From VAZQ01 sp963807865 (lineage in GTDB: Bacteria; Pseudomonadota; Alphaproteobacteria; Rhizobiales; Xanthobacteraceae): a stretch of DNA of 64,000 bases. Shown piece by piece: positions 43,191 through 52,273 of the stretch (its first letter is position 1; every line of letters starts with the position of its first letter). The stretch spans positions 310,001-374,000 of the forward strand of contig CAWEDK010000009.1 in assembly GCA_963807865.1 (NCBI GenBank). The letters run 5' to 3'. Under the pieces are notes generated by a model, which saw only the letters and a program-made list of their open reading frames with translations, was not told the origin of the DNA and did not search any database. A program made the position numbers and the translations under genes.

Positions 43191-44326
43191 TCACGCCGCG
43201 CTCTTGGGCGCGAAATTCGGGTGGACGATGGCGCCGTCGCGCGTCAGCGCGGTCGCCTTGACGATCTCGTCGTCCCAGTTGACCGCCAGCGCCTTCTGCT
43301 TCTTGTCCACCAGGATGTCCAGGAAGGTGGCGAGATTCTTGGCGTAAAGCGCCGACGCCGAAGCCGCGAGCCGGCCCGCGACGTTGAGATGGCCGACGAT
43401 CTTCACGCCGTCGACGACCGCGACCTCGCCCGGCCGCGCGCCCTCGACGTTGCCGCCGCGCTCGACCGCCAGATCGACGATCACCGAGCCGGGCCGCATC
43501 GAGGCCACCATTTCCTTGCGAAATCAGCCGCGGCGCCGGACGGCCGGGAATCAGCGCCGTGGTGATGACGATGTCCTGCTTCTTGATGTGCTCGGCGACC
43601 AGCGCGGCCTGCTTGGCCTGGTACTCCTTCGACATTTCCTTGGCGTAGCCGCCGGCGGTCTCGGCCTGCTTGAACTCGTCGTCCTCGACCGCGATGAACT
43701 TGGCGCCGAGGCTCTGCACCTGCTCCTTGACGGCCGGCCGCACGTCGGTTGCGGTCACGATCCCGCCGAGACGGCGCGCGGTTGCGATCGCCTGCAGGCC
43801 GGCGACGCCGACGCCCATGATGAACACTTTCGCGGCCGGCACCGTGCCGGCCGCCGTCATCATCATCGGCAGCGCCCGGCCGTACTCGGCGCTGGCGTCG
43901 ATCACCGCGCGGTAGCCCGCCAGATTGGCCTGGCTCGACAGCACGTCCATCGATTGCGCGCGGGTGATGCGCGGCATCAGTTCCATCGCGAAGGCGGTGA
44001 TCCCGGCATCCGCCATCGTCTTGAGCGCGGCCTCGTTGCCGTAAGGATCCATCAGGGCGAACGACCAGCGCGCCCTTCTTGTAGCGGGCAAGCTCGGCGG
44101 CGACCGGCCGGCGGACCCTCAGCACCACGTCGGCGTCCTTGACGGCGTCGTCGGACACGGTGGCGCCGGCCGCGATGTAGTCGGTGTCCGGAATGCCGGA
44201 TTTGACCCCGGCGCCCGGCTCGATCACCACGTCGGCGCCGAGCGCCTTCAATTTCTTGACGGTTTCCGGAGTCGCGGCGACCCGGTCCTCCACCAGATCG
44301 ACTTCACGACCGACCGCAATGCGCAT
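43191..44326 (-). CDS. pntAA: NAD(P) transhydrogenase alpha-1 subunit, two frameshifts
   Basis: Starts MRIAVGREVDLVEDRVAATP. After a shift near 44070 (extra G in GTCGTTC) it reads SFALMDPYGNEAALKTMADA, RITRAQSMDVLSSQANLAGY and the NAD-binding FIMGVGVAGLQAIATARRLG with VTATDVRPAVKEQVQSLG. A shift near 43520 (extra C in TTTCGCAAGG) leads to MVASMRPGSVIVDLAVERGG and VAGRLAASASALYAKN. About 378 residues when repaired. This is the soluble NAD(H)-binding dI domain. The coxIV gene lies 36 bp upstream. Confidence 0.9.
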
Positions 44327-44362
44327 CTGTCCGCCTCCTGATCCCGGCCCCTGGGATTGGTC

Positions 44363-44656
44363 TCAACCGCCGGAGGTGAGCGCGAGGGTGAGGAGGGCGA
44401 TCCCCACCATGACCAAGCTCGGGGTCCGGGCTCCACTCATGAAGCCGTGCATCGCCACCAGGGTGGCGAGGACCAGGATCGCGAAGGCGGCGAGCCAGTG
44501 ATGCGCGACGGCGCCAATGGCGAGCGCGATCACGACGTTGATCACGTGACACGATCCGACCAGGGTCATGTGGATGAATCGGTCGTACGTCGCGACATGC
44601 GCCGGAAGGTCATTGCCTTGCGCGGTCGCGTATTCGACATGCCCGTGATCGGCCAT
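44363..44656 (-). CDS. aa3-type cytochrome c oxidase subunit IV
   Basis: 97 residues. The N-terminus MADHGHVEYATAQGNDLPAH with YDRFI is the typical bacterial COX4 pattern, followed by helices MTLVGSCHVINVVIALAIGA and LAAFAILVLATLVAMHGFMS. The usual length is about 50-95 residues; this one has an extra third helix at the C-terminus (LVMVGIALLTLALTSGG). It sits before pntAA as in other Hyphomicrobiales and is probably co-transcribed with the pnt genes. Confidence 0.85.
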   Translation of the reverse strand: MADHGHVEYATAQGNDLPAHVATYDRFIHMTLVGSCHVINVVIALAIGAVAHHWLAAFAILVLATLVAMHGFMSGARTPSLVMVGIALLTLALTSGG

Positions 44657-44776
44657 TAATCCCTCCAGCCACTCGTTCGGTCCAGCGGCCGGGGCTTAGC
44701 GCAATTGCCGCGCAAGGGCAACGGCGGCGGCCGTGAATTGAGCGCCAGGGGAGGCGTCGGCGCGTGCAGCGCTTGC

Positions 44777-45972
44777 CTATTCCTTTAGCATCGCCACGTG
44801 TTCGCGCTTGATGTCGCTCGGTTTGGCGACGCCGGAGAGCAGCATGGCGGCCCGCATCTCGGCGGTGATGTGGGCATAGACACTGCTCACGCCGTGAGGG
44901 CCGCCGGCGATCAGTCCCCACAGCACCGGGCGTCCGACCGCGACCACGGTGGCGCCGAGCGCCAGCGCCTTGAACACATCGATGCCGCGCCGGATGCCGC
45001 TGTCGAAGATGATCGGCACCTTGCCCTGAATCACGTCGGCCGCCGGCCGCAAGAGCGAGATCGCGGCCGGCACGCCGTCAAGCTGGCGGCCGCCGTGATT
45101 GGAGACCCAGATGGCGGCGGCGCCGGCCGCCAACGATTCCCGGATATCCTGCGGCTGCACGATGCCCTTGACGATCACCGGCAGGCCCGAGGCCTCGCGC
45201 AGGAAACCGATGTCGCTGAAGCTCAGGTCGCGCTTGAAGTCGCGGAAGGTGCCGCGGCCGCCGAGTGCCGGGATCGTGGTTGCCCTGCGTGAGCCCCGGC
45301 GGCTGAAAGCTGCCGAGCCGGACATATTCGTCGGCCGGATTGGGTCCGAGTGCGTCGGCGGTCAGCACGATGGCGGAGAATCCCGCCGCCCGCGCGCGTT
45401 GCACCAGCCAGCGGTTAATCTCCATGTCGCGATTCATGTAGATCTGAAACCACTTCGGACCGGGCGTCGCCTTGGCGATGTCCTCCATCGGCTTGTGGGC
45501 GGCGCCGGACGAGACATAGAGCGTGCCGGCCGCGCCGGTGCCGCCCGCGGTGGCGACTTCGGCGTTGGCGTGGAACATGCCGTGCCCGCCCATCGGGCAG
45601 GTGATCATCGGGATCGGCAGCTCGTGCTCCAGTAGCTTGGTGCGCAGGTCGATGGCCTGCGCGCTGATGCCCTGCAGCCGTCGCGGCATGATCGGGTAAT
45701 CGTTGAAGGCGCGGCGGTTCTCGCGAAACGTCACGCCGTCGCCGGCCGGCCCCATGAAGGCGAAGCGGCGGGGCGAAATCAGCTTGCGCGCTTCGTCTTC
45801 GAGCAGGTCGAGATTGACGATCTTGAGTTCGCGATCGGCGGTGCTCGCCGGATCGACGTCGCGCCGGTGGCACGGGTTTGCCTTGCGCGAGGGCGCCGGT
45901 CGAATGGCCGGCCGCCAGGAAGGCGGCACCGGCACCGAATGTCTTCATGAGATCGCGTCGCGATGTCGTCAT
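44777..45972 (-). CDS. FMN-dependent alpha-hydroxy-acid oxidase with Tat signal, two frameshifts
   Basis: Starts MTTSRRDLMKTFGAGAAFLA, a twin-arginine export signal, unusual for this mostly cytoplasmic family. After a shift near 45883 (extra A in AAACCC) come LKIVNLDLLEDEARKLISPR, FNDYPIMPRRLQGISAQAID and LYVSSGAAHKPMEDIA. After one near 45283 (extra C in AACCACG) come FLREASGLPVIVKGIVQPQD, the active-site VSNHGGRQLDG and IIFDSGIRRGIDVFKALALG. It oxidises an L-2-hydroxy acid such as lactate. It is the last gene of an operon with VOC and TTT receptor genes. Confidence 0.85.
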
Positions 45973-46004
45973 GGCGTCCCTCCCGGATACAGTTGTCGAC
46001 CGCC

Positions 46005-46412
46005 TCACGCGTCGTGCGGCTTGCTGCCCTTCCACGGATGCTCGGCGATATCGAACACCGTGCCGTCCGGTCCCTTGAACTTGATCTCGAAGAAGCCTTT
46101 GCCGTGGCCCTGGTCCTTGCCCATGAAGCATTCGGCGCCGAGCGATTCCAACTCCGCGGTAGCCTTGTCGGCGTCGTCCACCAGGATGCCGAAGTGATGC
46201 ACGCCGGTGAAATCCATGCCCTTGCCGATCTGGTCGGTCTTGAACTTGAGCACCGCGATGTTGAGCGTGCCGTCGCTGAGGAAATATCCGGTGGCGAGCG
46301 GGCTCTCCGGACTGGTCTCGCCGATCTGCTCGAAGCCGAATGCCTTCTTGTAGAACTCCGCCGTCGTCTTGGGGTCGTTGGTCGCAATCGCGATGTGCCG
46401 CAGCTTGTGCAT
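46005..46412 (-). CDS. VOC-family (glyoxalase-like) protein
   Basis: 135 residues with two beta-alpha-beta-beta-beta modules: LRHIAIATNDPKTTAEFYKK and GVHHFGILVDDADKATAELE. Metal-site candidates are His in LRHIAI and HHFGI, and Glu in FFEIKFKGPDG. It resembles methylmalonyl-CoA epimerase/lactoylglutathione lyase. It lies 33 bp after the TTT receptor stop and 32 bp before the oxidase start, so it probably isomerises or cleaves an intermediate of the same pathway (inference). Confidence 0.85.
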   Translation of the reverse strand: MHKLRHIAIATNDPKTTAEFYKKAFGFEQIGETSPESPLATGYFLSDGTLNIAVLKFKTDQIGKGMDFTGVHHFGILVDDADKATAELESLGAECFMGKDQGHGKGFFEIKFKGPDGTVFDIAEHPWKGSKPHDA

Positions 46413-46445
46413 GTTGGTCGGTCCTGTCTGTTGAGGTGAGTTCGG

Positions 46446-47417
46446 TTACTTCGCGCGCAGGTTGGATGCCTCCACCACCGCGGTCCATTTCTTGATCTCG
46501 CTCGCGATGAAGTCCCCGAACTGCTTCTGGTCGGTCGTCACTCGCGTGCTGCCGAACGATCGCATGCGCGCCAGGACTTCCGGATCGTTGAGCACGGTGG
46601 CGAAGGCGCGGTTCAGCGTCGTCAGGATGTCGGGCGGCGTGCCGGCGGGTGCGACCACGCCGAGCCAGCCCATGGATTCGACCGCCAGCCCGGATTCCTT
46701 GAAGGTCGGCACGTCCGGCAGACCTTCGAAGCGCTCGGGCGAGGAAATCGCAATCGCCTTGATCTGGCCGGCGGTGAGCGCGGCCTGACCGGCCGGAATG
46801 TCGATGATGCCGAGCGGGATGTGCGCGCCGAGCAGATCGATCACGACCGGGCCGGTGCCCTTGTACGTCACGAGGCTCATGCCCAGCCCGGCGGCGCGAT
46901 CGAACAGCGCGGCGGTGAGATGCATGATCGCGCCGCCGTGGCCGAGCGCGAGTTTCGGCGCTCCGCGCTTCTCGATGTCGATCACGTCGCGCGCGGTCTT
47001 GCCGGGGAAGCTCGCCGCGGCGGCGAGGATGAACGGCTGACCGGATACGCCCGAGACCGGCGCGAAGTCCTTCAACGGGTTGTAGGAGATCGGCTCGCCG
47101 AGCGCGACCGCGGTCGCCAGTGCGCCGGTGGCGCCGAGCCCGATCGTGTAGCCGTCGGGCTTCGACTTGGCGAGCGAGTCCATCGCGATGACGCCGCCGG
47201 CGCCGGGACGGTTCTCGATCACCAACTGCTGGCCGAGGAGTTTCTCGAGCTTGGGCTGCATCAGCCGCGCCATCGCGTCGGCGCTGCCGCCGGGCGGATG
47301 CGAGAGGATGAACCGGATCGGACGTTCTGGGTAGCCGCCGGGCGCCGCGGTCGCCGCGGCGCTGCACCCAAAGCCCGCCACCGCCAAGGCGAGCAGGAAA
47401 CGGCGAGCCAATCCCAT
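46446..47417 (-). CDS. TTT-family (Bug) substrate-binding protein
   Basis: 323 residues. The signal peptide ends near AAATA. Receptor features are YPERPIRFILSHPPGGSADA, VIENRPGAGGVIAMDSLAKS, PDGYTIGLG and YKGTGPVVIDLLGAH. First gene of the operon TTT receptor-VOC-hydroxyacid oxidase. The set suggests capture and oxidation of an organic acid such as a hydroxycarboxylate; the ligand is not proven. There are no transporter membrane genes. Confidence 0.9.
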   Translation of the reverse strand: MGLARRFLLALAVAGFGCSAAATAAPGGYPERPIRFILSHPPGGSADAMARLMQPKLEKLLGQQLVIENRPGAGGVIAMDSLAKSKPDGYTIGLGATGALATAVALGEPISYNPLKDFAPVSGVSGQPFILAAAASFPGKTARDVIDIEKRGAPKLALGHGGAIMHLTAALFDRAAGLGMSLVTYKGTGPVVIDLLGAHIPLGIIDIPAGQAALTAGQIKAIAISSPERFEGLPDVPTFKESGLAVESMGWLGVVAPAGTPPDILTTLNRAFATVLNDPEVLARMRSFGSTRVTTDQKQFGDFIASEIKKWTAVVEASNLRAK

Positions 47418-47591
47418 CGCGAATCTCCCAAGCGTGCGCCGATTACGTGCGGCGCTTTCTCATTGGGCGAGATTATGCACCATGGGCCGGGCGGGAAACA
47501 GGGCGTAACCGCGCAAGACGCCCATGCGGAGTTCGACGCGCACGGCGGCTGCCGGTCAATTCGGCTCAGGGGGCCGAGCAGAAGCTGAGCT

Positions 47592-48641
47592 TCAACGAAC
47601 CGCATTGCCGGCCGCGAAGATTGCTTCGAGCGCCGCACCCGACGTCAGCATAGCCTTCTCGTTGTGACCGATGCCTCGCACGATGGCATGTCGCAGATGT
47701 GGCGCCAGGCCGGCCGCGGTTAGCGCGTCAATGAAGTACTGCCCGCGCTTGAATTGGTTGGGTCCCTGGGCCTTCGCCGCGCATGATTGATCCAGGATGC
47801 CGTCGGATTTGCGATCTCGGTCTCCCAACAGCAGCGTGACATCCCGCGCCGCGAAGTCCTTCAGGATATTGTCCGGACTGCCGACATAGGGCGGCGGATT
47901 GCTCAGGCCGTATTTCCATTCATTGAATTCCGGGCAAGTCGGCGGCAGCGGGCGTGCCGTCGTGAGATAGAGATACGTTCCCGAATTGGCGATCACGAAG
48001 CGGATTGCGGGGCCGGGTTGCGGCCGCATCACGACCGCGTACCGGGCGAGCATTTGCGCACCGCCGCCGTGGCCGACAAAGACGATCCTTTGGAGGTCGG
48101 GAAACGCCGACGTGTTCGATAGCTTCGCCACGATGTCGTCCAGCACATCATAGGAACTGGCGGTAGATGGACCCAGCGCGGGCATGCCGGCTTCCCAATC
48201 TCTGTTCCAGCGCAGGTATCGATCGGGGAGGCGATGCGTCGTCACATCCACCTGGTTCAGGAGTTGCGGCGCGACGACGACGGTTGCTCGCCCCGCTGCT
48301 CCGGCCCTCGCCTCAGCTCTTTTGGCCAGATCAAGCCCGGTCGCGAAGTAGTCCGAGGCGTTGCGTAACCGGCCGTGGACGATCACCAGCGCTTGCCGGG
48401 CCGCCGCGGTTCCCGCCTGAAGATCCGCCGATGCATAGACCGGATAAACCCCGCTGCCACGGCTGGCATCGAGCGCCACGACGGTGGCGCCGACTTCTTT
48501 GACCGGGGGCGAAATGGGTGCGGTCGATTGAGCCTGCGCTGACTCGCCGCCGAGCGTGCCAGCCATCATGAATGCGGCCACAAGGCCGCAACGCAATGGT
48601 CCATGCAGCGGGCGGGCGCGTCCGACAATTCCCATCGCCAT
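47592..48641 (-). CDS. secreted alpha/beta-hydrolase-like protein without nucleophile Ser
   Basis: 349 residues. A signal peptide ends near GESAQAQ. The alpha/beta-hydrolase fold is clear: ALVIVHGRLRNASDYFATGL, TVVVAPQLLNQVD, IVFVGHGGGAQMLARYAV, FVIANSGTYLYLT, CPEFNEWKYGLSNPPPYVG, LLLGDRDRKSDG and VRGIGHNEKAML. In relatives the elbow is G-H-S-x-G; here codon CAC is followed by GGC GGC, so the serine is replaced by glycine. The Asp and His remain. It may be a non-catalytic binder. The frame is otherwise intact. Confidence 0.8.
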   Translation of the reverse strand: MAMGIVGRARPLHGPLRCGLVAAFMMAGTLGGESAQAQSTAPISPPVKEVGATVVALDASRGSGVYPVYASADLQAGTAAARQALVIVHGRLRNASDYFATGLDLAKRAEARAGAAGRATVVVAPQLLNQVDVTTHRLPDRYLRWNRDWEAGMPALGPSTASSYDVLDDIVAKLSNTSAFPDLQRIVFVGHGGGAQMLARYAVVMRPQPGPAIRFVIANSGTYLYLTTARPLPPTCPEFNEWKYGLSNPPPYVGSPDNILKDFAARDVTLLLGDRDRKSDGILDQSCAAKAQGPNQFKRGQYFIDALTAAGLAPHLRHAIVRGIGHNEKAMLTSGAALEAIFAAGNAVR

Positions 48642-48708
48642 GTTCCGTCGTGCTTCGAGGATGGCCTTAAGCTGTCAACGCAAGCCTCGGGACGACAGTG
48701 TTCCGGCC

Positions 48709-49326
48709 TCAGAGGTCGTCGGCCGAAAGTCCGGCCAGCACTAGGCGGATGACCCGGCGCTCGGCGGCTGGGTCGTGTGGCCGTTCGAGCAAGAGGTGCG
48801 GATGAAGAAAGCGCGCCGTCGCATCGAGGACCGTGGCCGCTGCCTCATCGGCGTTCTTGACGCGAAACTCCTTACTCGCAATGCCATCGGCGATGATGGC
48901 GCCAGCTTGATGGTGCAGTTCTGCGATGTGGGCCGACACCACGTCATGCGCCGCTTCCGCGATCGCGCGGTAAGTCTCGAACAATTCGCGGTCATCGGTG
49001 ACCTTGCGCCGTTTGATGGCGAACAGCTCGGTCAGCCAGGCTTCCAGGCGTTTGGCGGCGCTGCCGCGCCGCGCCGCGATAGCCTTCAGCGGCAACGAAA
49101 CCGCGGTCAGCCACCGTTCGGCAACGGCATCGAACAGCTCGTCCTTGCTGGCAAAGTAGCGATAGACCGCCGCATGGCTGATGCCGAGTGCGCGCGCCAC
49201 ATCGACCACGCCGGTCTTCGCCGGACCGTGCCGGCGAAGCTGATCGACGGCGGCATCGAGGATGCGCGTGCGCGCATCGCTCGGTTCGTTCTTGCCCGCC
49301 GTAACCAGCCGCCTTGCCTGCGCCAT
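48709..49326 (-). CDS. TetR-family transcriptional regulator
   Basis: 205 residues. N-terminal HTH TGVVDVARALGISHAAVYRY FASKDELFDAV within RTRILDAAVDQLRRHGPAKT. The C-terminal ligand domain ends in ERRVIRLVLAGLSADDL. It starts 6 bp after the stop of the aldo/keto reductase gene, so it is co-transcribed and probably represses its own operon through the palindrome at 50376-50387. Confidence 0.9.
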   Translation of the reverse strand: MAQARRLVTAGKNEPSDARTRILDAAVDQLRRHGPAKTGVVDVARALGISHAAVYRYFASKDELFDAVAERWLTAVSLPLKAIAARRGSAAKRLEAWLTELFAIKRRKVTDDRELFETYRAIAEAAHDVVSAHIAELHHQAGAIIADGIASKEFRVKNADEAAATVLDATARFLHPHLLLERPHDPAAERRVIRLVLAGLSADDL

Positions 49327-49332
49327 GCCCCC

Positions 49333-50332
49333 TTATGACGCCATTCGCCGTTCGCTGTCGAGCGTCGTCATGAACTGCGCGGGATAGCGGTCGCCGGCCA
49401 CCTGGGACGCCGGCATCGCCGCCTCGATGCGCGCAAGGTCTGTCGTCGGTCAGCGCGAGTGTCAACGGCCGCGAGGCTGTCGGCAAGCTGCGAGCGCCGC
49501 GCGCGCGCCGACCAGGGGGACGATGTCGTCGCCGCGTGACATGACCCACGCGGTCGCAAGCTGTGAGACGGTCGCGCCCTTGTCGCGGGCGACCGCTTCC
49601 AACGCGGCCACCAGCGCGAGATTGTGCTTGAGGTTCTCGCCCTGGAAGCGCGGCAGATGCGACCGGAACCCGGCCGTCGCCTTGCCCGAACCGCCGATCA
49701 ATCCGCGCGACAGGATGCCGTAGGCCGTCAGCCCGATCCCGAGTTCGCGCAGCGCCGGCAGGATTTCCGCCTCGACGTTGCGGCTCATGAGCGAGTACTC
49801 GATCTGAAGGTCGCAGATCGGGTGCGTCGCGTGGGCGCGGCGGATGGTGTCGACGCCGACCTCCGACAGCCCGATATGGCGGACATAACCGGCCTTCACG
49901 AGCTCGGCGAGCGCGCCGATCGACGTCCTCGATCGGCACCGTCGGGTCGAGACGGGAGGGACGGTAGATGTCGATATGGTCCGTGCCGAGCCGCTTGAGC
50001 GAATAGGCGAGCGCCGCCTTGATTGCATTGGGGCGAAGATCGAAGCCGAGGAATTGCCCGTCCGGGCCGCGCTGCGCGCCGAACTTGACGCTCAGCAGGT
50101 AACGCTCGCGCGGCACGTCGCGCAGCGTGGCGGCGATCAGCATCTCGTTGTGGCCCATGCCGTAGAAATCGCCGGTGTCGAGCAGCGTGACGCCGGCATC
50201 GAGCGCCGCCTGAATGGTGGCCGCGCTCTCGTCCGCGTCGGCGGGCCCGTAGAGGTCGTCCGACATGCCCATGCAGCCGAGGCCGACGGCGGAGACCACC
50301 GGGCCGGTTTGTCCGAGACGAATCTTTTTCAT
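49333..50332 (-). CDS. aldo/keto reductase, several frameshifts
   Basis: Starts MKKIRLGQTGPVVSAVGLGC at 50332. Conserved parts are TLLDTGDFYGMGHNEMLIAA (catalytic Tyr), LLSVKFGAQRGPDGQF (Lys), RLGTDHIDIYRPSRLDPTVP, then after a shift near 49925 ALAELVKAGYVRHIGLSEVG and EYSLMSRNVEAEILPALREL. Shifts near 49495 and 49440 precede the end RIEAAMPASQVAGDRYPAQF...RRMAS. About 330 residues when repaired. An NADPH-dependent carbonyl reductase of the AKR13/YakC type. Heads a two-gene operon with tetR. Confidence 0.83.
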
Positions 50333-50375
50333 GATCAAGCTCCCATGTTGCCTGGGAGCAGAATGTTGCTACAAG

Positions 50376-50387
50376 TGACAAATGTCA
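50376..50387. promoter_or_regulatory. palindrome overlapping the akr-tetR promoter
   Basis: TGACA-AA-TGTCA lies 44 bp before the reductase start in the AT-rich upstream region. On the minus strand it overlaps TTGACA, a good -35, with CATTCT about 17 bases on as a -10. A repressor bound here would block polymerase, fitting autoregulation by the TetR gene of the operon. Confidence 0.6.
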
Positions 50388-50458
50388 AGTATTGTAAGTT
50401 AAAAAATGAAATATGTTATTATGCCAAGGCCTTCCCGGTATCCGCCATCGCTGCCTCG

Positions 50459-51846
50459 TCATGTCACCATATCGCCGAGACCGGCTGCGACCAGCGCATC
50501 GTTCTGCCGCTTGCTGACGCGTTCGATCGAAAAGTCCGCGATCGCCTCGGCGAACAGCCGGTGGAAATTGAGTTCGGCGCCGAGATGCAGGAACACCGCC
50601 GCCGAGCCCGATCGCGGCGCGGTCCATGAACACGAATTCGCGCGGCACCGTGACCGGGCCTCGCTGTTTCAGCGCCTGATGCACCCGGAACGCTTCGCGC
50701 CGGCCGTACTCGCCGGGCTTCACGCCGTCGGCGAAGGTGCGCACCCGGTCGTCGAGCAGCGGCCCATAGATGAAGCGCGCCCAGATGTTGAGGATGTCGA
50801 TCAGTTCGCGGCGAGAGCCGCTTGAATCCCCAGGTCTCGTAGGCGTGCACGACCAGATCGTGGTCGCCGGTGCGCAGCCCGTTGTAGAGGTCGACGACGC
50901 CGCCGACGAACTTCGGCGGGAAAATGCGGATGCAGCCGTAGTCGAGCAGGTTGATGCCGGCCGGCTTGCGGCGGCTGCCGCTGCCTTCGGCGAACACGCG
51001 TGTAGTTGCCGAGATGCGGATCGCCGTGGATGACGCCGAAGCGGCTGAAGCGGCCACCACCAGGCGGTGAACATCGCCTTGCCGATGCGGTTGCGCGTCG
51101 CGAGATCGTCGCCCTTGTGGTCGAGCAGGCGGCGGCCTTCGAGCCAGTCGAGCGTCAGCAGGCGGCCGGTCGACAGCTCCGGCCACACTTCCGGGCACGC
51201 GGATCGGCGTCGATGCCGTCGAGCATGCTGCGGTAGAGCGCGACGTGCTTCGCCTCGCGCCGGTAATCCAGCTCCTCGCGGATGCGCGCGCCGATCTCCT
51301 TGCCGATCTCGGTGGTGTCGATCACCGGGTCCATGCGGCGGTGGATGGCGAAGAGCAGTTGAGCTGCTTGAGGTCGGCTTCGACCGCCGACTGCATGTCC
51401 GGATATTGCAGCTTGCAGGCGAGCTCGGCGCCGTCATGCGAGCGCGCGCGATGCACCTGCCCGAGCGAGGCGGCCGCGGCCGGATGGTGCTCGAAGCTGG
51501 CGAACTTGTCCTGCCAGTGCGGTCCGAGTTCCGCTGCCATGCGCCGCTTGACGAACGCCCAGCCCATCGGCGGCGCCTGGCTCTGCAGCTTCATCAGTTC
51601 GGCGGCGTATTCGGTCGGCAGCGCGTCCGGAATGGTGGCCATGAGCTGCGCCACCTTCATGATCGGGCCCTTGAGGCCGCCGAGCGCGGCCGCCAGCTCC
51701 ATCGCGCTCCGGCCGCGGTCGAGATTGAAGCCGAACAGCCGCGAGCCGGCGATCCGCGCCGCGACGCCGCCCACATTGGCGCCGACGCGCGCATAGCGCG
51801 CCGCGCGGGCGGAGAAGCGGTTGGCTTCGCGGTCGGTAGGGCTCAT
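50459..51846 (-). CDS. UbiB/ABC1-family atypical kinase, several frameshifts
   Basis: Starts at 51846 (MSPTDREANRFSARAARYAR). The family KxGQ-like motif is GGLKGPIMKVAQLMATIPDA, followed by A-rich nucleotide loop HHPAAAASLGQVHRARSHDG and the lysine in ELACKLQYPD. Later pieces in other frames read IREELDYRREAKHVALYRSM, GRLLTLDWLEGRRLLDHKGD, a catalytic HGDPHLGN-type region near 51010 and FHRLFAEAIADFSIERVSKR to a stop at 50459. At least five shifts (near 51368, 51190, 51060, 50820, 50605). UbiB proteins support ubiquinone biosynthesis. About 460 residues when repaired. Confidence 0.75.
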
Positions 51847-51865
51847 CGAGTGAAGATAGGCATGT

Positions 51866-52261
51866 TCACGCTGTTGGCCAATTGTCCCGGATCCAGCGCG
51901 CGAGGCTTTCCTCGCTGACCTCGCCGGCGGCGAGCGCGATCATCATGGCGGTCGCGTGCGCTTGGGCCGGCGCGAACCTGACGCCATTCTTGCGCAGAAA
52001 GGTCACCATCGTCATGAACGCGATGCGCTTATTGCCGTCGACGAATGCGTGATTCTTCGCAAGGCCGAACGCGTAGGCGGCGGCGATTTCCGGGAGTTCC
52101 GCTCGTTCGTAATGCCATTTGTTGACGGGCCGCTCGAGTGCAGATTGGAGCAAGCCTTCATCGCGCAGTCCCGGCGCGCCGCCAAACCGGCGCAGTTGCC
52201 GACTGTGAATCGCGACGACCTGCTCGTAGGTCACCCACGCCGGTGCCTCTAAATCTGTCAT
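51866..52261 (-). CDS. doc: Doc/Fic-type toxin (death on curing)
   Basis: 131 residues. The Fic-fold motif is HAFVDGNKRIAFM (Doc variant of HPFxxGNGR), with WVTYEQVVAIHSRQLRRFGG and GLRDEGLLQSALERP typical of Doc. Doc phosphorylates elongation factor EF-Tu and stops translation. It follows the AbrB-type antitoxin by 12 bp. Intact. Confidence 0.9.
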   Translation of the reverse strand: MTDLEAPAWVTYEQVVAIHSRQLRRFGGAPGLRDEGLLQSALERPVNKWHYERAELPEIAAAYAFGLAKNHAFVDGNKRIAFMTMVTFLRKNGVRFAPAQAHATAMMIALAAGEVSEESLARWIRDNWPTA

Positions 52262-52273
52262 TGTGCGAATCGT

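Noticed and set aside
45415..47367. A 650-residue minus-strand frame spanning three genes
   Set aside because: It runs through the TTT receptor and VOC genes out of frame; only its last part coincides with the N-terminus of the hydroxyacid oxidase.
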